Part shown: positions 11,591 to 24,233 of the stretch, one piece after another
Position numbering within the stretch: position 1 is the first letter of the stretch
How the letters are laid out: each line of letters starts with the position of its first letter
NCBI GenBank assembly: GCA_005406025.1
Contig: BGZK01000136.1
Span: forward strand, 186,001 to 250,000
Origin: Eumeta japonica
Lineage: Eukaryota; Arthropoda; Insecta; Lepidoptera; Psychidae
Direction of reading: 5' to 3'
Length of the DNA: 64,000 nt
Translations under genes and position numbers: made by a program
The notes under the pieces: generated by a model
The model's input: the letters and a program-made list of their open reading frames with translations, nothing else
The model's database searches: none
What the model was told of the DNA's origin: nothing

Positions 11591-12599
11591 ATATTTATGC
11601 ATATTTCACCAATACTTCCTTGTGAGCACAGGTTATGCTATATAAAAATCTGATAAAAGTTACAAATCTAAAATTAATTACCGCTACCAAACCATACGCA
11701 AACCTTCGTAATCCCGGGCCCACATATCTCTGCTGCATCGACACTGATTGTCGGAGTGGATTAGTTTTATTAGTAAAATCTACTAAACAACTCTTTCAAG
11801 ATTATAAAAGTTTTCTCTAATATTCTTACGTTGATTATAAATAGCGAATTTATGACATTTATGATTTTTAAAAATCCCTAAAAAATATTTATATAGGCAG
11901 TCTTTCGAAATATAACGATAATAAAACTGATTTATTACACATTCACCGATAACCACGCACTATAATTGCCAGAATTCTACTCTGGTCTTCAGGCTGGCGG
12001 GCTTCTTACTCGTGTATTAGTACAGTAACAAGAAAGATGAAACTGTCTGGACAGTTACAATGAGTACTCTTCAAACTCATGCGCGCATATAAAAAAAACA
12101 ACTCTCACTGAAAAATAATGTCACGTAAAACTATATAATTATACTTTGCGTAATTATCATAATATTTATAGTTTTTATATTAAGATAAAAATTTGTTGAA
12201 AAGAAAACAAGTGCACGAGTGTTTGTTGAAAACAAAACAAATATGGTAATGAAAATGATGTAATTATTTGTTCTAAGCACAATTCGGTTTAATCAAAGCC
12301 GTTGTAGTTTGTTACAATTTTGTCAAATTGTATCCTACAAGATAGTTTCAGCAACCTATTTCGTTATATGACCAGCGCTGCTCGATTGATCATCCAAAAA
12401 GTATTCCATGTTTGAATTTTAACTAAACACAAAATAAAAACCACTAGCACTACAGCAAACTAATCACGAAGTCGATAACAACTGACAGTCGTTAGCTCGT
12501 GGCCATCATGGAGGGTTTAAAAGTCAATCTCTTGATATGATACAAAGTGTTTATGGGATGTATGACCCCACAGTGGGAAATAAAAACCTAGCTCAATAC
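11591..12599. other. AT-rich DNA with no recognised gene
   Basis: No coding region was recognised. The 61-codon frame at 11635-11820 has no recognisable domain and ordinary AT-rich composition. Confidence 0.5.
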
Positions 12600-12850
12600 G
12601 AAACATTTTACTCTAACAAAAGAAGAAGATAATAGATGAGTATAATAATGAACCACATAAACAGATGATGATAATTATAACAGTATAATCTCATGCCTAT
12701 TTTCCAGATGGGTAAGCAGAGATTATTAGATTTCCATATGGTACGATCTTCGCATATCTTTCTTGTCTCACTGATATCCTTTAATCTTTTCATGCAAGCC
12801 CGGTTTCGAAGGCATAAAATTTGACCCTTTTTCTGTCTGTCTGTCCTAGT
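12600..12850 (-). mobile_element. APE/RT retrotransposon, 3' end, minus-strand part of a rearranged copy
   Basis: The minus strand encodes the family's C-terminal tail: KKGQILCLRNRACMKRLKD, then ETRKICEDRTIWKS and the final residues before the stop. It abuts, head to head, the plus-strand 5' part of the same family that begins at about 12850. Together the two make an inverted 5' segment joined to a sense 3' segment, the arrangement produced by twin priming during reverse transcription. Confidence 0.65.
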
Positions 12851-14330
12851 CACTACTCCTTCCAGGGATGGCAGTATTCTTCTACCCTATCCTTGTCATC
12901 TCAAAACCTCAATATCCCTTTCACCTCCCATCATTCCTACTCCTTATCCCTCCTGCTCCCTCCAAAACTCACAAAATTTAATGTTCCCAGAAATCAAAAA
13001 ATTGGTACCCCAGGAGGGTATTAGCATTGCCAGAAAATCCCTCCCCGAGCTAGTCCCGGGTAGTCCAATCGTATCGGGGAAGGGGGGGGTTAGTGTTGAG
13101 AAGTCCTTTTAGGTACTTTGAATGTGTTGAATGTGTGTGGAAATATGGATGGCATAATCGATGATATCTGTGAACTGATAAAAGATAGGCGACTGGATAT
13201 TCTATGCGTGAATGAGACTAAAAAGAAAGGTAGTAGTGAAGCCATCAAACGCGGATACTTCGATACTTATTGGTTTGGCGTTGATAAAAGCCAACGAGGA
13301 CACCGCGGTGATGGCTTCATCCTATTAGAAAGATTATCTGAATATGTAAACGGTTACGGATGTCTAAGTCCAAGACTCCTCTGGCTCCTAGTTAAAATTG
13401 GACTAACACGGATTTTTATTTTAGGCGTATACGCCCCAGATATATCCAAATCTTTCGAAGATCGGGAGGAGCTTTGAACTGATGTGAGGGACATATTAAT
13501 GAAATATAACACAAACGAAAGGATAGTAATATTAGGTGATTTTAATGGCTGGGTGGGTGTACAATTATTGGACGGATATGAGAAAGTGTTAGTTAAATTT
13601 GGAGATGAAAGAGTGAATAAAAATGGTGATTGCCTTCTCCTACTGTGTCAAGAGTTTAACTTGTGAGTGACGACCACTATGTTTGACCACAGAAGGATAC
13701 TCTTATACTTGGCGGAGAGGAAAAAACAAAAGCATGATGGACTTTATAATTATGGATGATCGGTTGAGAAACAAAGTTGTGGATACGAAAGTGTACCGTG
13801 GCGTCATTTTTAGTGGTCTATCGAATTATATGATATGATAGGATATGATAGAGTTTCGTCAGAGATGCCGACGGGTGATGGAGGTATAGTGCCAAGCTTG
13901 TAGTACCAACTAACAAATCCTGGAAAAGCCATAGGGTAGCTAATGACTGGTGTAAAGCAGTCATTGTGCCCCTCTATAAAGGGAAAGGCTCACGACAGAT
14001 TTGCACATATCACTACCCTATAAGCCTCCTCAGCGTAGTTGGCAAACTGTATACGAAAATCATTATCGAAAGAGTTGTGAATGAAACTGAAAACAAGATT
14101 TGGGACCTACAAGCGGAATTTCTAAAAGAGATGGCGTGTACGAACCAATTTTTTTCTCTGCGAAACATTTCATAAAAGTTTTTGGCCAGCGGCTAAAAGG
14201 ATTTCCGTATTTTCGTACATCTGGAGAAAGGTTATGATAGAAATGAAATTATCTATGGAGAACCTTATCCATGCATGGTGTGATTGGCGGATTGATACTG
14301 GCACTGCAATCCCTATACAAATAATGAATT
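12850..14330 (+). pseudogene. APE/RT retrotransposon, 5' UTR, endonuclease and start of RT (broken)
   Basis: The 5' UTR (about 12850-13110) matches the reverse complement of 38840-39175. Next comes an APE-type endonuclease: LNVCGNMDGIIDDICELIKD, LDILCVNETKKKG, GDGFILLERLSEY, then after a stop at 13475 VILGDFNGWVGVQ. The endonuclease C-terminus is cut short near 13840 and fused by an internal deletion to the RT region (PLYKGKGSRQ, PISLLSVVGKLY, 13966 onward). RT motif A, normally F-V-D-L-E-K, reads FVHLEKGYDR, so the catalytic Asp is His. The copy stops near the ALQSLYK-equivalent region at about 14330. It is a dead member of the family seen in longer form at 35915-39180; RTE-like clade membership is likely but not proven. 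Confidence 0.7.
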
Positions 14331-14334
14331 ATCA

Positions 14335-14955
14335 AAAATTCTCCTACATTTCCGGTAACGAAATTATATTAGTAAACTTTTTTTCCCCGTCAGTAGCTAA
14401 GGATCTCATAATTAAACATTTTTTTTGATTAGTAGAAAAACAGAAAGATCTGTTTTATATATTCTTATTGGAGATAAGATAACTTGTAAAATGAAATTAT
14501 TTTATTGTATTGTATACGTTATTTAATAAGCATTTTTAATACAATAAAAAAATACTTTATAATCCAAGGTGTATGTATTTATATATAGACGGTACAAAAT
14601 TTAATCTACTTTGACGTGAAAATACACTAAATTGGGAGAGTTATTTTTGAAGCAAACAATATTCCATCCCTTGCTTCGGTGAAGCGACAGTCGGAAATAA
14701 ACCAAATCTCGATCATAGACAAGATTTCGTTTATTTCAGTCGGATTAAAAAATTGGACAATATGATTTTCCTCCCTTTGTACGTCGCCCCCGGTATCGGC
14801 CTTCGGAACAGCTCGAGTCCTCTACAGAATTATATTTCGTAATCTTCTAAACATGTGCGAATTTAGCCGATGATTTTTTGGCAGCGGGCTTGAATCCGTC
14901 GATTTAGGTATTGAATTCCTATCGTTGAGTAAAATGTTGTCTCCGACACGCCTGA
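14335..14955. other. Mostly AT-rich spacer
   Basis: No gene was recognised. A somewhat GC-richer patch lies at about 14660-14830 without an open frame of interest. Confidence 0.45.
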
Positions 14956-15014
14956 ATAAATGCGACCAGTTTTATTTACCACTGCCGACTTAGACCCTCC
15001 CACTGCCTTTTCAT

Positions 15015-15470
15015 TTCATACTAGCTTTTTGACCGCGGCTTCGCCCGTTTGGAATGCCGGCTATCACATAAAGTTGTTGTCGCACCTCAACCCCTATCTT
15101 ATTCGCCAGTTTACTCCCACCATCCACTTCCATGTATATTTTCAAAAGATTTCATATTGCAATAAATCGAGCGCGTCCGTGATCAAAAGGTCGAGGGGAA
15201 TATTTTTTCTTTTGAACGTTGTCGTTAGATCATATTGCGACGTCTATAATCATTCGACGCTAGCATTTTTTGTATGTTTTCTGAATTTTCAGGCTACATC
15301 TGTTTAGCTTTTTTCCTGCATCCAATTTAAATGAAATAAAGCCTAAATTATTTTGCTTTGAGCCAAGTTCTATCTAACCGTAAAAACATCATTAAAATAC
15401 GCGTGTAAATATATGTTTAGGAATTTCAGAGATATGCGTAAGCAGACAGACAAACAGATAAAAATTTATA
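15015..15470 (+). repeat. Dispersed repeat, 'CTAGCTTTTTGACCGCGGCT' type
   Basis: It opens with CTAGCTTTTTGACCGCGGCT followed by TCGCCCGTTTGGAA and closes with 'ATATGCGTAAGCAGACAGAC' then AAACAGATAAAAATTT. I recognise this opening and closing pair as a common interspersed repeat in moth and butterfly genomes. The frame at 14960-15307 crosses its edge and has no protein domain. Confidence 0.55.
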
Positions 15471-15474
15471 AACT

Positions 15475-17640
15475 ATAGTTTTCTTTTATTGTCTTGACCT
15501 TTTGTTTATTGTTCTCTCTATCAATTTTTACACGCTCCATCATCTTCATTTCTCATATATACTTTCAATGAACAAGTTACACTGGGTTCTACTGTTTTAT
15601 TATGTGTATAGATTAAGAGTATTAATGAGCTTTAAGAAAAAGTATGATTTCAAAATAAATAGAAATGTCAAGGGAAAGTAGACTGAACCAAGTTTTCAGT
15701 AGCAGAAAAGGTCACAGCTTTGAGCCAGTTTATAATCTCCTAAATCAACTACGGAAACTCTAATACCCCCGGGATATGGAAATAGGAATAAAAAGAAAAT
15801 TAATTTAAGCTTAAAATTATTTAACGTGGTCCGTAAAAGCTGGATAACTGTGTTGCTTTATAGCCACTATAAAACAGCTGTATTAGCTAAGAAAAAAAAT
15901 GCTATATAACGAAAGCGGCTAGATTTCTCCTTAGCGCTGTTACATTCCAATCTCATCAACCGAGATGAGCCAGTAATCCTTTATCGACGGCTGAGCATAT
16001 ATAGAACTGAAGATACATACACACGTACATAGATGGGGTGCTTTGAGAACGTCATACCAGCAGCTATCAATATTTTTTTTTATTTACAAATATCATTGGT
16101 AACTTATTTAAAAATGTTCTGGTGTTAAAGCAAGAAACACCTTTGTCGATCAAGACTTTAGTGCTGATTTTATCTGTATCTATATAAATATGCACGATTC
16201 CATAAAACGTATTTTAAAAACGACCTATTTATTTAGTTGAAAGACGAAATTTATTATACGAATTGATAATTCATATAAGAAAAAAAGAAAAAAATCTGAT
16301 GAAAGTCTAAGCTGTATTATATCTTTTTCAATTATTCATTAAAAACCTCCACTGGCTTTGTGATTCGACGAAATTAAACTATTACCTTTAATATTTCGTT
16401 TTCAGACTCATCAAGTAGCTCTAATGCCGTATTTAACACCACACTTGTTTATGGATCGTGAATAAATTTATGATGCCATTTAAGCAGCTTACATGATATT
16501 GACTCCGTGAAAATCGACTTTAATAAGCTCATACTAGAATTATTTTATATGAGATTTAAATTTGATACGAAACGATGTTGTGTGTAAATCATATTAACCC
16601 TAGACAAAATACAGTCGAGGAGAGAAAATTATGTTACGTGGTATAATTTATTGTACAAAATAATATTATGTATCTAGAGAGAACCCGGTTTCCATATATA
16701 TTTTGTTGCAGACATACAAATTTGTGGACTCACGTTGCTGAGGAGAGATAGACAAAAAGAGACTTTAGACTTATAATAGAACTTGAAAAATATCTATGTG
16801 TAACATTTATATTTTTAAAGAATCGTAGGGTTGTGTCTGTACATACGTCAATAGTTAAGACGACAAGTGATGACATAACTATTGTTTTATTCGCTTTTTG
16901 ATATCAAATTACCGAACAAGTTCAAAACAATATTGGGGCAACTTGTTCAGTAATATTTTACAAACACTAAGTAATGTCTTTAGAAGTGGTATGATCTATA
17001 GAAATTATTGGCAATCGTTTATTATTTTCTGTGACCAAACGCCGCATCACTATCATAAAGTCGTCATAGACGGCATGTGGGTGTCGGTTTTGTTTTGTTC
17101 ATGTTGATGACACTTAAATTACTTCTTGTTTGTTCCAAATAGTTTTGATTGCTAAGTGACATATTTTAGATTTTCTGACTGCATACATTGTTAGCCTTCA
17201 AAGTAGTTTTACACTTTATTATGTATCTAATTCTTATAATGCACTATGCTGTAGGTCTTGTGGTAATCGTTAAAGTTGTGCAGTGTGTGGTGCTTGTTAC
17301 AGAAGGCAATTCGTATTTGGGGCACTCTTAAAATTTGTATTACATGACGTATAAAGTTCTTGTCCTACAGTACGTGTGGCGTAGTCCGCACTGCGAACGA
17401 TCACAATTTTTTTCAGGATAATGGAACTTCAGATAACTGAAGTTTTAAGATCCTGACTTTATAAACTTAATTATGTGAATTAAATTTATAAAGAAATAAA
17501 TTTAATTGACATAGAAATATGTGCAGTTTTAGGGGAAAAAATACTTATGTTTACACATTTTACAATATAACAGACGCGAAGTAGTAGCTTTAGCTGTTGC
17601 GTTTCATCCAGTGAGTGAGTGCTCTGGTAGCCGACTCCGC
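15475..17640. other. AT-rich DNA with no recognised gene
   Basis: Both strands were read and no exon, RNA gene or clear repeat was found. The 69-codon frame at 16898-17107 lacks any recognisable domain. Confidence 0.5.
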
Positions 17641-17899
17641 CTCCCTCTTCTATCCACACCAAGGAGGGACCGTAAATTTTTGGGGCCCTGGGCTAATAAT
17701 ACTTAGGGGCCTACAAATTATTCAGTTAATTGTCATTTTGTCAAGAAACTGTTTTCTATAGTGATTTACTGGTCGTTAAAAACTAAATTTATTGCGGCGT
17801 CCTCTAAATGTCTTCTTTTTGATAAAAAAAGGCTAGGATTTTTTTTATTTAAAACAACACATGCCTCAAGACGAGCTAAGTCGAGTTTGTCGTAAAATC

Positions 17900-18335
17900 G
17901 TGTTTTTTTGGAAATAACTTATTTTTTTTTAATATGTAATATAGATACACAAACAAAAAGTAAAAACGTAAAAATTGTTCAAATCATCATACGACATTGA
18001 GAAACTTGATTTATCAGAAAACAGCCAAATAGGAATTTCTAGGAAAGCTGAAGTATCTCGCTTAGATATCCCAAAATCATTCGAACAAGGATTAAAACAG
18101 TTTGTTGATGTGCATTCTATCAATTTCCTTTTTTAATTTGATTTGGATGAGCTGGTGGAAAAAAATATGAAAACTGGTAAGAAGATACTAATCATCAGGA
18201 AACCATAACTAACTTGTCAGTTGTGAACGATGTTTCAGAGAGAGCTGTGAAATTAATGCGAGAGTGCAATGATTTGTTCAAAAAGATGAAGAACAGAAGC
18301 AATTCATTATTTAAATCTTAGATAATTATAGAAAC
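17900..18335 (+). pseudogene. Possible fragment of a transposon-related protein
   Basis: Downstream of an AT-rich lead, the plus strand at about 18190-18310 reads TNLSVVNDVSERAVKLMREC, then NDLFKK, and after a frame change DEEQKQFI. This resembles a short block (VVNDVAERGVKLI... DEEQ-Q-L) that I recall from a repeat-encoded protein family found in many invertebrate genomes. The frame is broken and no larger domain survives. The identification rests on one short block and is tentative. The opposite-strand frame at 17929-18123 is not supported. Confidence 0.35.
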
Positions 18336-18395
18336 ATAAGTATTAAAAATACGAAAGAAAGCATCATGTGAAAAAAAATTAAAATTTTAAATTCG

Positions 18396-18460
18396 TTTTG
18401 GGTTTTTATTTATTTGGGTTCTAAAATTGCTTTGGAACCCAAATAAATAAAAACCCAAAA
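18396..18460. repeat. Perfect 26-bp foldback
   Basis: Bases 18396-18421 are the exact reverse complement of 18435-18460, with a 13-nt loop at 18422-18434. The arm contains GGGTTTTTATTTATTTGGGT. A third diverged piece (AAAATAGGGTTCTAAAAA) follows. It could be a small MITE remnant; a 26-bp perfect stem is unusually regular for a microRNA precursor. Confidence 0.7.
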
Positions 18461-18469
18461 AAAATAGGG

Positions 18470-20285
18470 TTCTAAAAAAAAGGACAATAAAATATTTTAT
18501 TTATTTAATATTGCTTCATGTCTGTATATAAGAACAGCAACTATATAGTCTAGTCAACAAGTGCCTTTTAGGTTAAAACGTTTTCGCCTTCTCCTAAAAA
18601 TATGGTTGAGGTGTCATTCGATTCGGAATCGTATGTAGATAGTTTTCGAAAAAATTGAAGATGCGTTCGCAAAAATTACAAAAGTTATAAAAAAGAAATT
18701 GAAAAAAAAAAGGGGTTTGGTTTTTTACTCATATCTCAAGAACTATCTGAGATATTTCAAGTTTGAAAAAAGATACTAAAATAAGAGGAAATTTTCTAAT
18801 AAGAGTTTTACTCTCGGAACTGCAGGACCAATATTTATAAAATTACCGAGGGTTGAAAATACGTCCAAAAATGGGTACTCGGGTTTGCGCAAGCCACGTC
18901 CCCTTCGAATATTTAAACAAAAAATATTATGTAAATATATTGAATATTAAAAATTTCATTTAAAAAAATCAGGCACGCACTGGATAGATCAAATAACAAT
19001 AATCCGTAGGTCAAAAATATTTATCGCGATTTTTTAATAAGTTATGCATTAGTTAATTAACAATTTCATGTAGCTTTAATATTAACATTGCAAGTGCGAT
19101 AATATTGCTAAACTATAAATCTCAGATTTTTTTCTTTCGCGGAGCTATTCTTCAAAGGCTTTAGAATAGATTCCCGTCGGGAAAATAAAAAAAAATTTAA
19201 TCTTCACATTGTTATTCACAATTTATGTCAGTGACAAACTAAAAAAATAAATAAATCATTACAAATAACTTTTTTCTTTAATATTAGTATTTACTCGTTT
19301 TTTTATTTACGGTATATGCCTGAAAAATATTTTTTATAATATTCATCTTTTATTGTTTAGAAAATTGTTTTAAACCAATGCGTTATTTATAAGATAATTT
19401 AAAAATTCTTTTTGGAAATACAATATTCGATGCTAATTACGATTTTTTTTATAAGTCGTAATTTTTTTTTAAATTTTTTTCTACCAACTGTATTCAATAT
19501 TAAGGAACCATTTTTTCATAAAAAATGTAATTTATCTTGCTATTTGATAACTACAAAAAATCCATAAATGAAATAAGAAGTTTATTGTAGAAATAGAAAT
19601 TGTTGACAATAACCTACAACGTGCTGCATGTACAGTACAGAAGAAAGGGTCACACTGTCAATAAGACTAGAAAAAGGTAAATTACTTAGCATCACTAAAT
19701 CAAGCTCTTGAAGTTTCTATGGCCTCCTATTATTTTTAACGCTTCTCAATCAATCTAAATTTGACAAGTAATTTTCGCATTTATCATTAATTTGAAATTA
19801 AAGGAAGGAATTAACTAACATATTCGGGTGTCTATACATATATGTATTACACGATGAGCTAGTGACGGTGTTAAGCCTCAAGGACGCTATTGCTCCTGAG
19901 GAGAACTCGCAAATAGTTTTACAAGTTCGCATTAGTGTATAATGAGGTTCATTTAATTTAATGTTTTTTTCCGACTGGGGTATGAATGAGCCACCCAAAA
20001 CTGACATCCCCGTCGCCCACTTTTGGTCTAGCTCCGTCGCTGATAACAGCCTATAATCGAACTTATTTTTTTTATTTTATAGCAAAAAAAAAATGTTTTT
20101 AGAGTAACGAATACTACAGTAAATTTACATATATTAATGATATGTTAATGACTATTTGCAAATTAATGTTGCTCGTTTACCTATGATATTTGCGAAAGGG
20201 TGAGTGTTGCCATTTAATATTGTAATATTTTCATGTATCTATTCGTGTATACAAGCAGTTGAAAATGAGCAATTTTCGTTTGAAT
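18470..20285. other. AT-rich DNA with no recognised gene
   Basis: A stretch at about 18590-18900 with 'ACTCATATCTCAAGAACTAT' may be a diverged piece of an interspersed family. Otherwise only A/T-rich sequence with homopolymer runs is seen. The minus-strand frame at 19798-20007 has no recognised domain. Confidence 0.45.
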
Positions 20286-20289
20286 AACG

Positions 20290-20660
20290 CAATGACGAAG
20301 TGTGACGTCACGCCTTGTTTACCCCGCCAGTTTAGGTCCGTAATCGTGTTACACGTAACCCTATTACTCGGGACGTCGCATTAAATGAGTGGTGTAATAA
20401 CGTTAAGGCGCCGCCGCACGTCGTCGTTATCAAACTTTGGTAATCACTAAACTTAAAAGTTACCGAAGTGGCCCCTTAATGTGTTGGACTTGTTAATTGA
20501 ATTGTTGACGCTGACCTGTTTCTGGATCGTGGACAACTCGAACAAGAACTTGGATATTAAGTGATAAGTGCTCTGTAAGCGAAGATGGCCGAAAGGTCAA
20601 AATGTTGCTGTGCCATAAGAAAATGACCTTGTTCGAATCGTGTCCACGGACGAATTGACA
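20290..20660. promoter_or_regulatory. GC-richer block with a perfect CRE palindrome
   Basis: TGACGTCA, the full palindromic cAMP-response element core, lies at 20303-20310. It is followed by about 300 bp that is much richer in G+C and CpG than its surroundings (GGACGTCGCA, GGCGCCGCCGCACGTCGTCG). A donor-like CTCTGTAAGC occurs at about 20570. An ATG in good context (AAGATGG, about 20584) opens only 13 codons. This could be a promoter or enhancer with a short 5' exon, but no downstream gene was recognised in the window. Confidence 0.3.
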
Positions 20661-20879
20661 AATGTGTTTTCAACTTAAGTACAGAGTAATCAATCGCTCT
20701 GTATTCAGAGCAATTGGTTTCATTTTGATGTTATCACTGCATCGGTGAGAAGTTTTCTTAGTCTATGTCCTCATTCGTAGAGAATTTAAAGTCTAAGCGC
20801 TTAGTCTCCAATAAAAAAGATCTGGAAAACGATCTTTTTCACATAACTCAAAATTATAATTATATGTATAAATATTTTC

Positions 20880-22700
20880 GAACTCGAAGAGAAAAAAAAA
20901 ACTCTTTCAAATGTGATTTGATCGTTGATTGATTCAGGTCGGGTTTTTAATTAATCAATTCGGTAAAACTTATTACTATATTTTATTTATTTTCAATGAT
21001 ATCTCTTAATTGAATTGACCAATTTTTACAGACTTTGCGGTGTCCGAAGTTTTTTTGAATAATAGTATTATATTTTGGATAAAAAACGATTTATTATTCT
21101 CAAGTCTATCTAAACGATTTAGAGAAAGAACTTTTTGATGATTATTCAAAATTTAGTAAGCTTATGAAGTTCAAATTTACTAAAAAATCCTAAAGGAAAT
21201 AAGTCAATTTCAATCTATAGATACTTTTTTAATTTTTCCTCAACTATATCTCTTGACTGAATCGACCTTTTTAATGTCCTTTATGGTATTCGAAGAAATT
21301 TATTTAAGATTGAAGTTGTTGATACTTTGAAATTCGATTAAAAATATATATTAATTTGAATTTAGTCCATCGATTGAACTCAAAATTTAAAGAAATCTAA
21401 GTTGAAGGAAATGCTATTAATTCTAAGCAGTAAAATATATACCTGATATACACTTTCCAAAATAGGGTAGTTTACTATTTTTTATATTACTCTGTTTAAA
21501 GCTTTTTAATTTTATTAAGGGCGTAGTGAAAGCGTTTTTTTTTTTTGACAACTATAAAAATATCTGAATAATGCCTGTTTGGATTTTCTAATTAGACAGA
21601 GAAGGCACTAACATACAGTGACGTCACTGTTTACTAGCACCATATAGAATGATGTCAAACTCCGTTTCGCAAGAAAGAGATGGCATAGAATTTTTGATTG
21701 CTTATTTTTATTGATTTTAATTTTGATTTTACCGTTGGTCATCATGTCAAGTCGGCTTAGATAATTCCTCAACATATATAATATTCTAAATATTAACAAG
21801 CTACCCTATTATTTTTCTCACATATTCACGTACTCTGCTCACATACACACATTTTGTGGGGAAATTGACAGCCATTTTTTATTAAAAAAAAAATCATCTT
21901 ACGACGTCTCTCAAAAAAAATCATCTATCCAGAACGGACAGACACATAATAGGATTCTATCATTATGCTAAGAAAAATATTCTCCAATCCTTTTGTACGA
22001 TAAAAAGTTTTAGGTCGAATAAAAAATTTTCAATATTAAATTCCTTCTGCAAACTTTAGGGTAGTCTTGATCAAGAGACGCAAAAATATTATTGAATTTG
22101 CTTAGGAATCTAAACACTATTACTCGTTTTTTTTTTAAGTTAAGTTAAGCTGATTTCTCATCTAGATATGTAAGATTTAGAAATGGAAAAGATGTAAAAA
22201 TAAAACCGCTCACTTATGCAGTACAATGTTTCAAGATTCGGTCGCATAATAAATGTTGCGCCATCTATCGGCGTTGAGAAATTTTTCGAAGGAAAATATA
22301 ACAATATTTTTCTATGAAAATTACTTGCAATATTAGGTGTACCTATGAGTGTTTGGAGTTAATACTTTTGATGAATACATTGTATCGTTAAATAGGTTAT
22401 CATACTGTATTTTCCTTGTACACACCCTCAATTCGGTTGCTTTGTACACTATGTCTAGAGGGCGATAGGGTTAAATAAACATACAGGGTTTTGATCTGGT
22501 AGCGATTGTTAACATAGCTCTATTATAAAAAAAATACACGCAAACGAAGATTTTGTTAACATCTCGTTATCGTATCATTATGCAGTGTTCGATTGACTGA
22601 TAAACACACCATTTGCGTCCATGCGTGCATGCGTGCCTGCGTGCGTGTATGCTTGCGTGTCTGTGTACATGTATATGTGAAAAATTGTAAAACTAACAAG
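20880..22700. repeat. Diverged copies of dispersed repeat 'A' and simple-sequence DNA
   Basis: Phrases such as 'ATATCTCTTAATTGAATTGACC' (split by substitutions) and 'ATATCTCTTGACTGAATCGACC' recur about 240 bp apart, as in repeat A sub-repeats at 3980-4735. A TGCG-rich simple sequence lies at about 22619-22680 (GCATGCGTGCCTGCGTGCG). Heavy divergence makes the boundaries uncertain. Confidence 0.35.
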
Positions 22701-23389
22701 ATGATGAATAAAAACTTTTGGTGCTTGAGAATTCTTTTTATTTCCGTTTCGACTCTGTTGTATGTACTTTTATACAACCAAAAAACTCACACTTCCGATA
22801 TGATGATTTTTTAATATCCTACAATTAATTATTTTTCTTTATTTTCAAAACAATTATTTCCTCATATTATTCAAATCGATCCGTTACGAAATTAATCGTC
22901 AGTTCTATTAAATTACATGATACCCTTTGTATTTTTGAATACTTTGAATTCAGAAATATAGCTGCCTCAAAGCATAAAGATTCATCTTTAAGCTTTTCGA
23001 GCTCGAAAATTCGAAAAATGGTTGACTAGCAGTATAATGGTTGACTAGCTATATAACTAGCAGTAAATTATTGAATTTGAGCTCGAAAGCTCGATTTTTG
23101 TGTTTTTTTAAGCTCTTCCATCTCAAAAATACAATATATAATTTGAGTACGTTTTCTTATCTCTTCGAATTCAAACAAGTAGATTTATGTAAATAGAATA
23201 TTATTTTTTAATTTTTCAATTACATACATACATAAAGTATCTTCCGAACGCATTGTTTGATTTTGATTTGTTTCATGCAATTCGATGCAGTTTTCTAAGG
23301 AGAAAAAGATGACTGAATGTTAAACATCAATCCATCAAGAATTTCACATATTATTTCGAAAAAAAAGTCTCTTTTTTCAATTTTTCGTT
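22700..23389. other. AT-rich DNA with a short local duplication
   Basis: Two copies of ATGGTTGACTAGC lie about 18 bp apart near 23018-23050. No gene was recognised. The frames at 22556-22814 are shadows of the neighbouring simple sequence. Confidence 0.45.
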
Positions 23390-23975
23390 CATGATATCTC
23401 TTGGACGAACCAACTGATTTTGATACAATGTACTATACTTTGTTTTTTAAAGACAATAGATGGTTAGATTTGAGAAATCATCGGTTGAGTAGTAGTATAT
23501 TCTAAAAAAACATTTTTGAATAATTTGTTTCTAAGAATGTCTCTCAAAGAAATCAACTTACTTTAATGCATTTAGCAATATTCGACGTTATTTTTTCGTC
23601 GGGAAACAACTCAGGGGAACAACTGAGTAGATTTTGTAATGTCAAAATATTGTAAAGAAAAATTTTGAAATTTTTTTTTCCAACCACATCTTTTCAGCAA
23701 ATCAAGTCTATTGCGTATAAATCGGTTAATCTGTTCAAAAGTTATGAGAGGTTTGCATACGCACGCACACACACCGACACGCGCGCGCGCGCACGCGTAC
23801 ACATATACGCATGTTCAAACACACGCACATATATATCACTCGGAAATTGGTCGAAATAGATTCCTAAGACCCTTAAACGACAAGATCCGGTGAAAACTCG
23901 ATTTTCGAAAATCGGACTGAAGACAGCAAATTTCCAATTTTATGAAAATTATTCAATTTTCTTAGCGGAAAGTAA
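23390..23975 (+). repeat. Dispersed repeat 'A', second copy
   Basis: It has the same order as 3980-4735: 'ATATCTCTTGGACGAACCAA', 'AAAAGTTATGAGAGGTTTGC', a purine-pyrimidine simple sequence (CA and CG runs, about 23760-23830), then 'CGATTTTCGAAAATCGGACT' and a terminal 'TTCAATTTTCTTAGCGGAAA'. The frames at 23611-23893 are translations of the simple sequence. Confidence 0.5.
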
Positions 23976-24233
23976 AACAAAAGGTTTAAGTACTTGAGCC
24001 ACGAAATCATTTTGAAAACCGTCGATGTTATGAATACAGCAGAAGAAAAAAAGTCGATTTAAATCTCATAGAACCAAGAAAATCATAGTTGGTTTAAGAA
24101 GAATTTTGTTTCATTGGTATTTTTTAATTTTAATTGTGAAAGATTGATAAGAAGAAAATAATTATTTTTTTCATTTCCGTGCACTTATTTAATTACCGCT
24201 TTAATTAAAAACTACATAAAAAAGATACCTATT

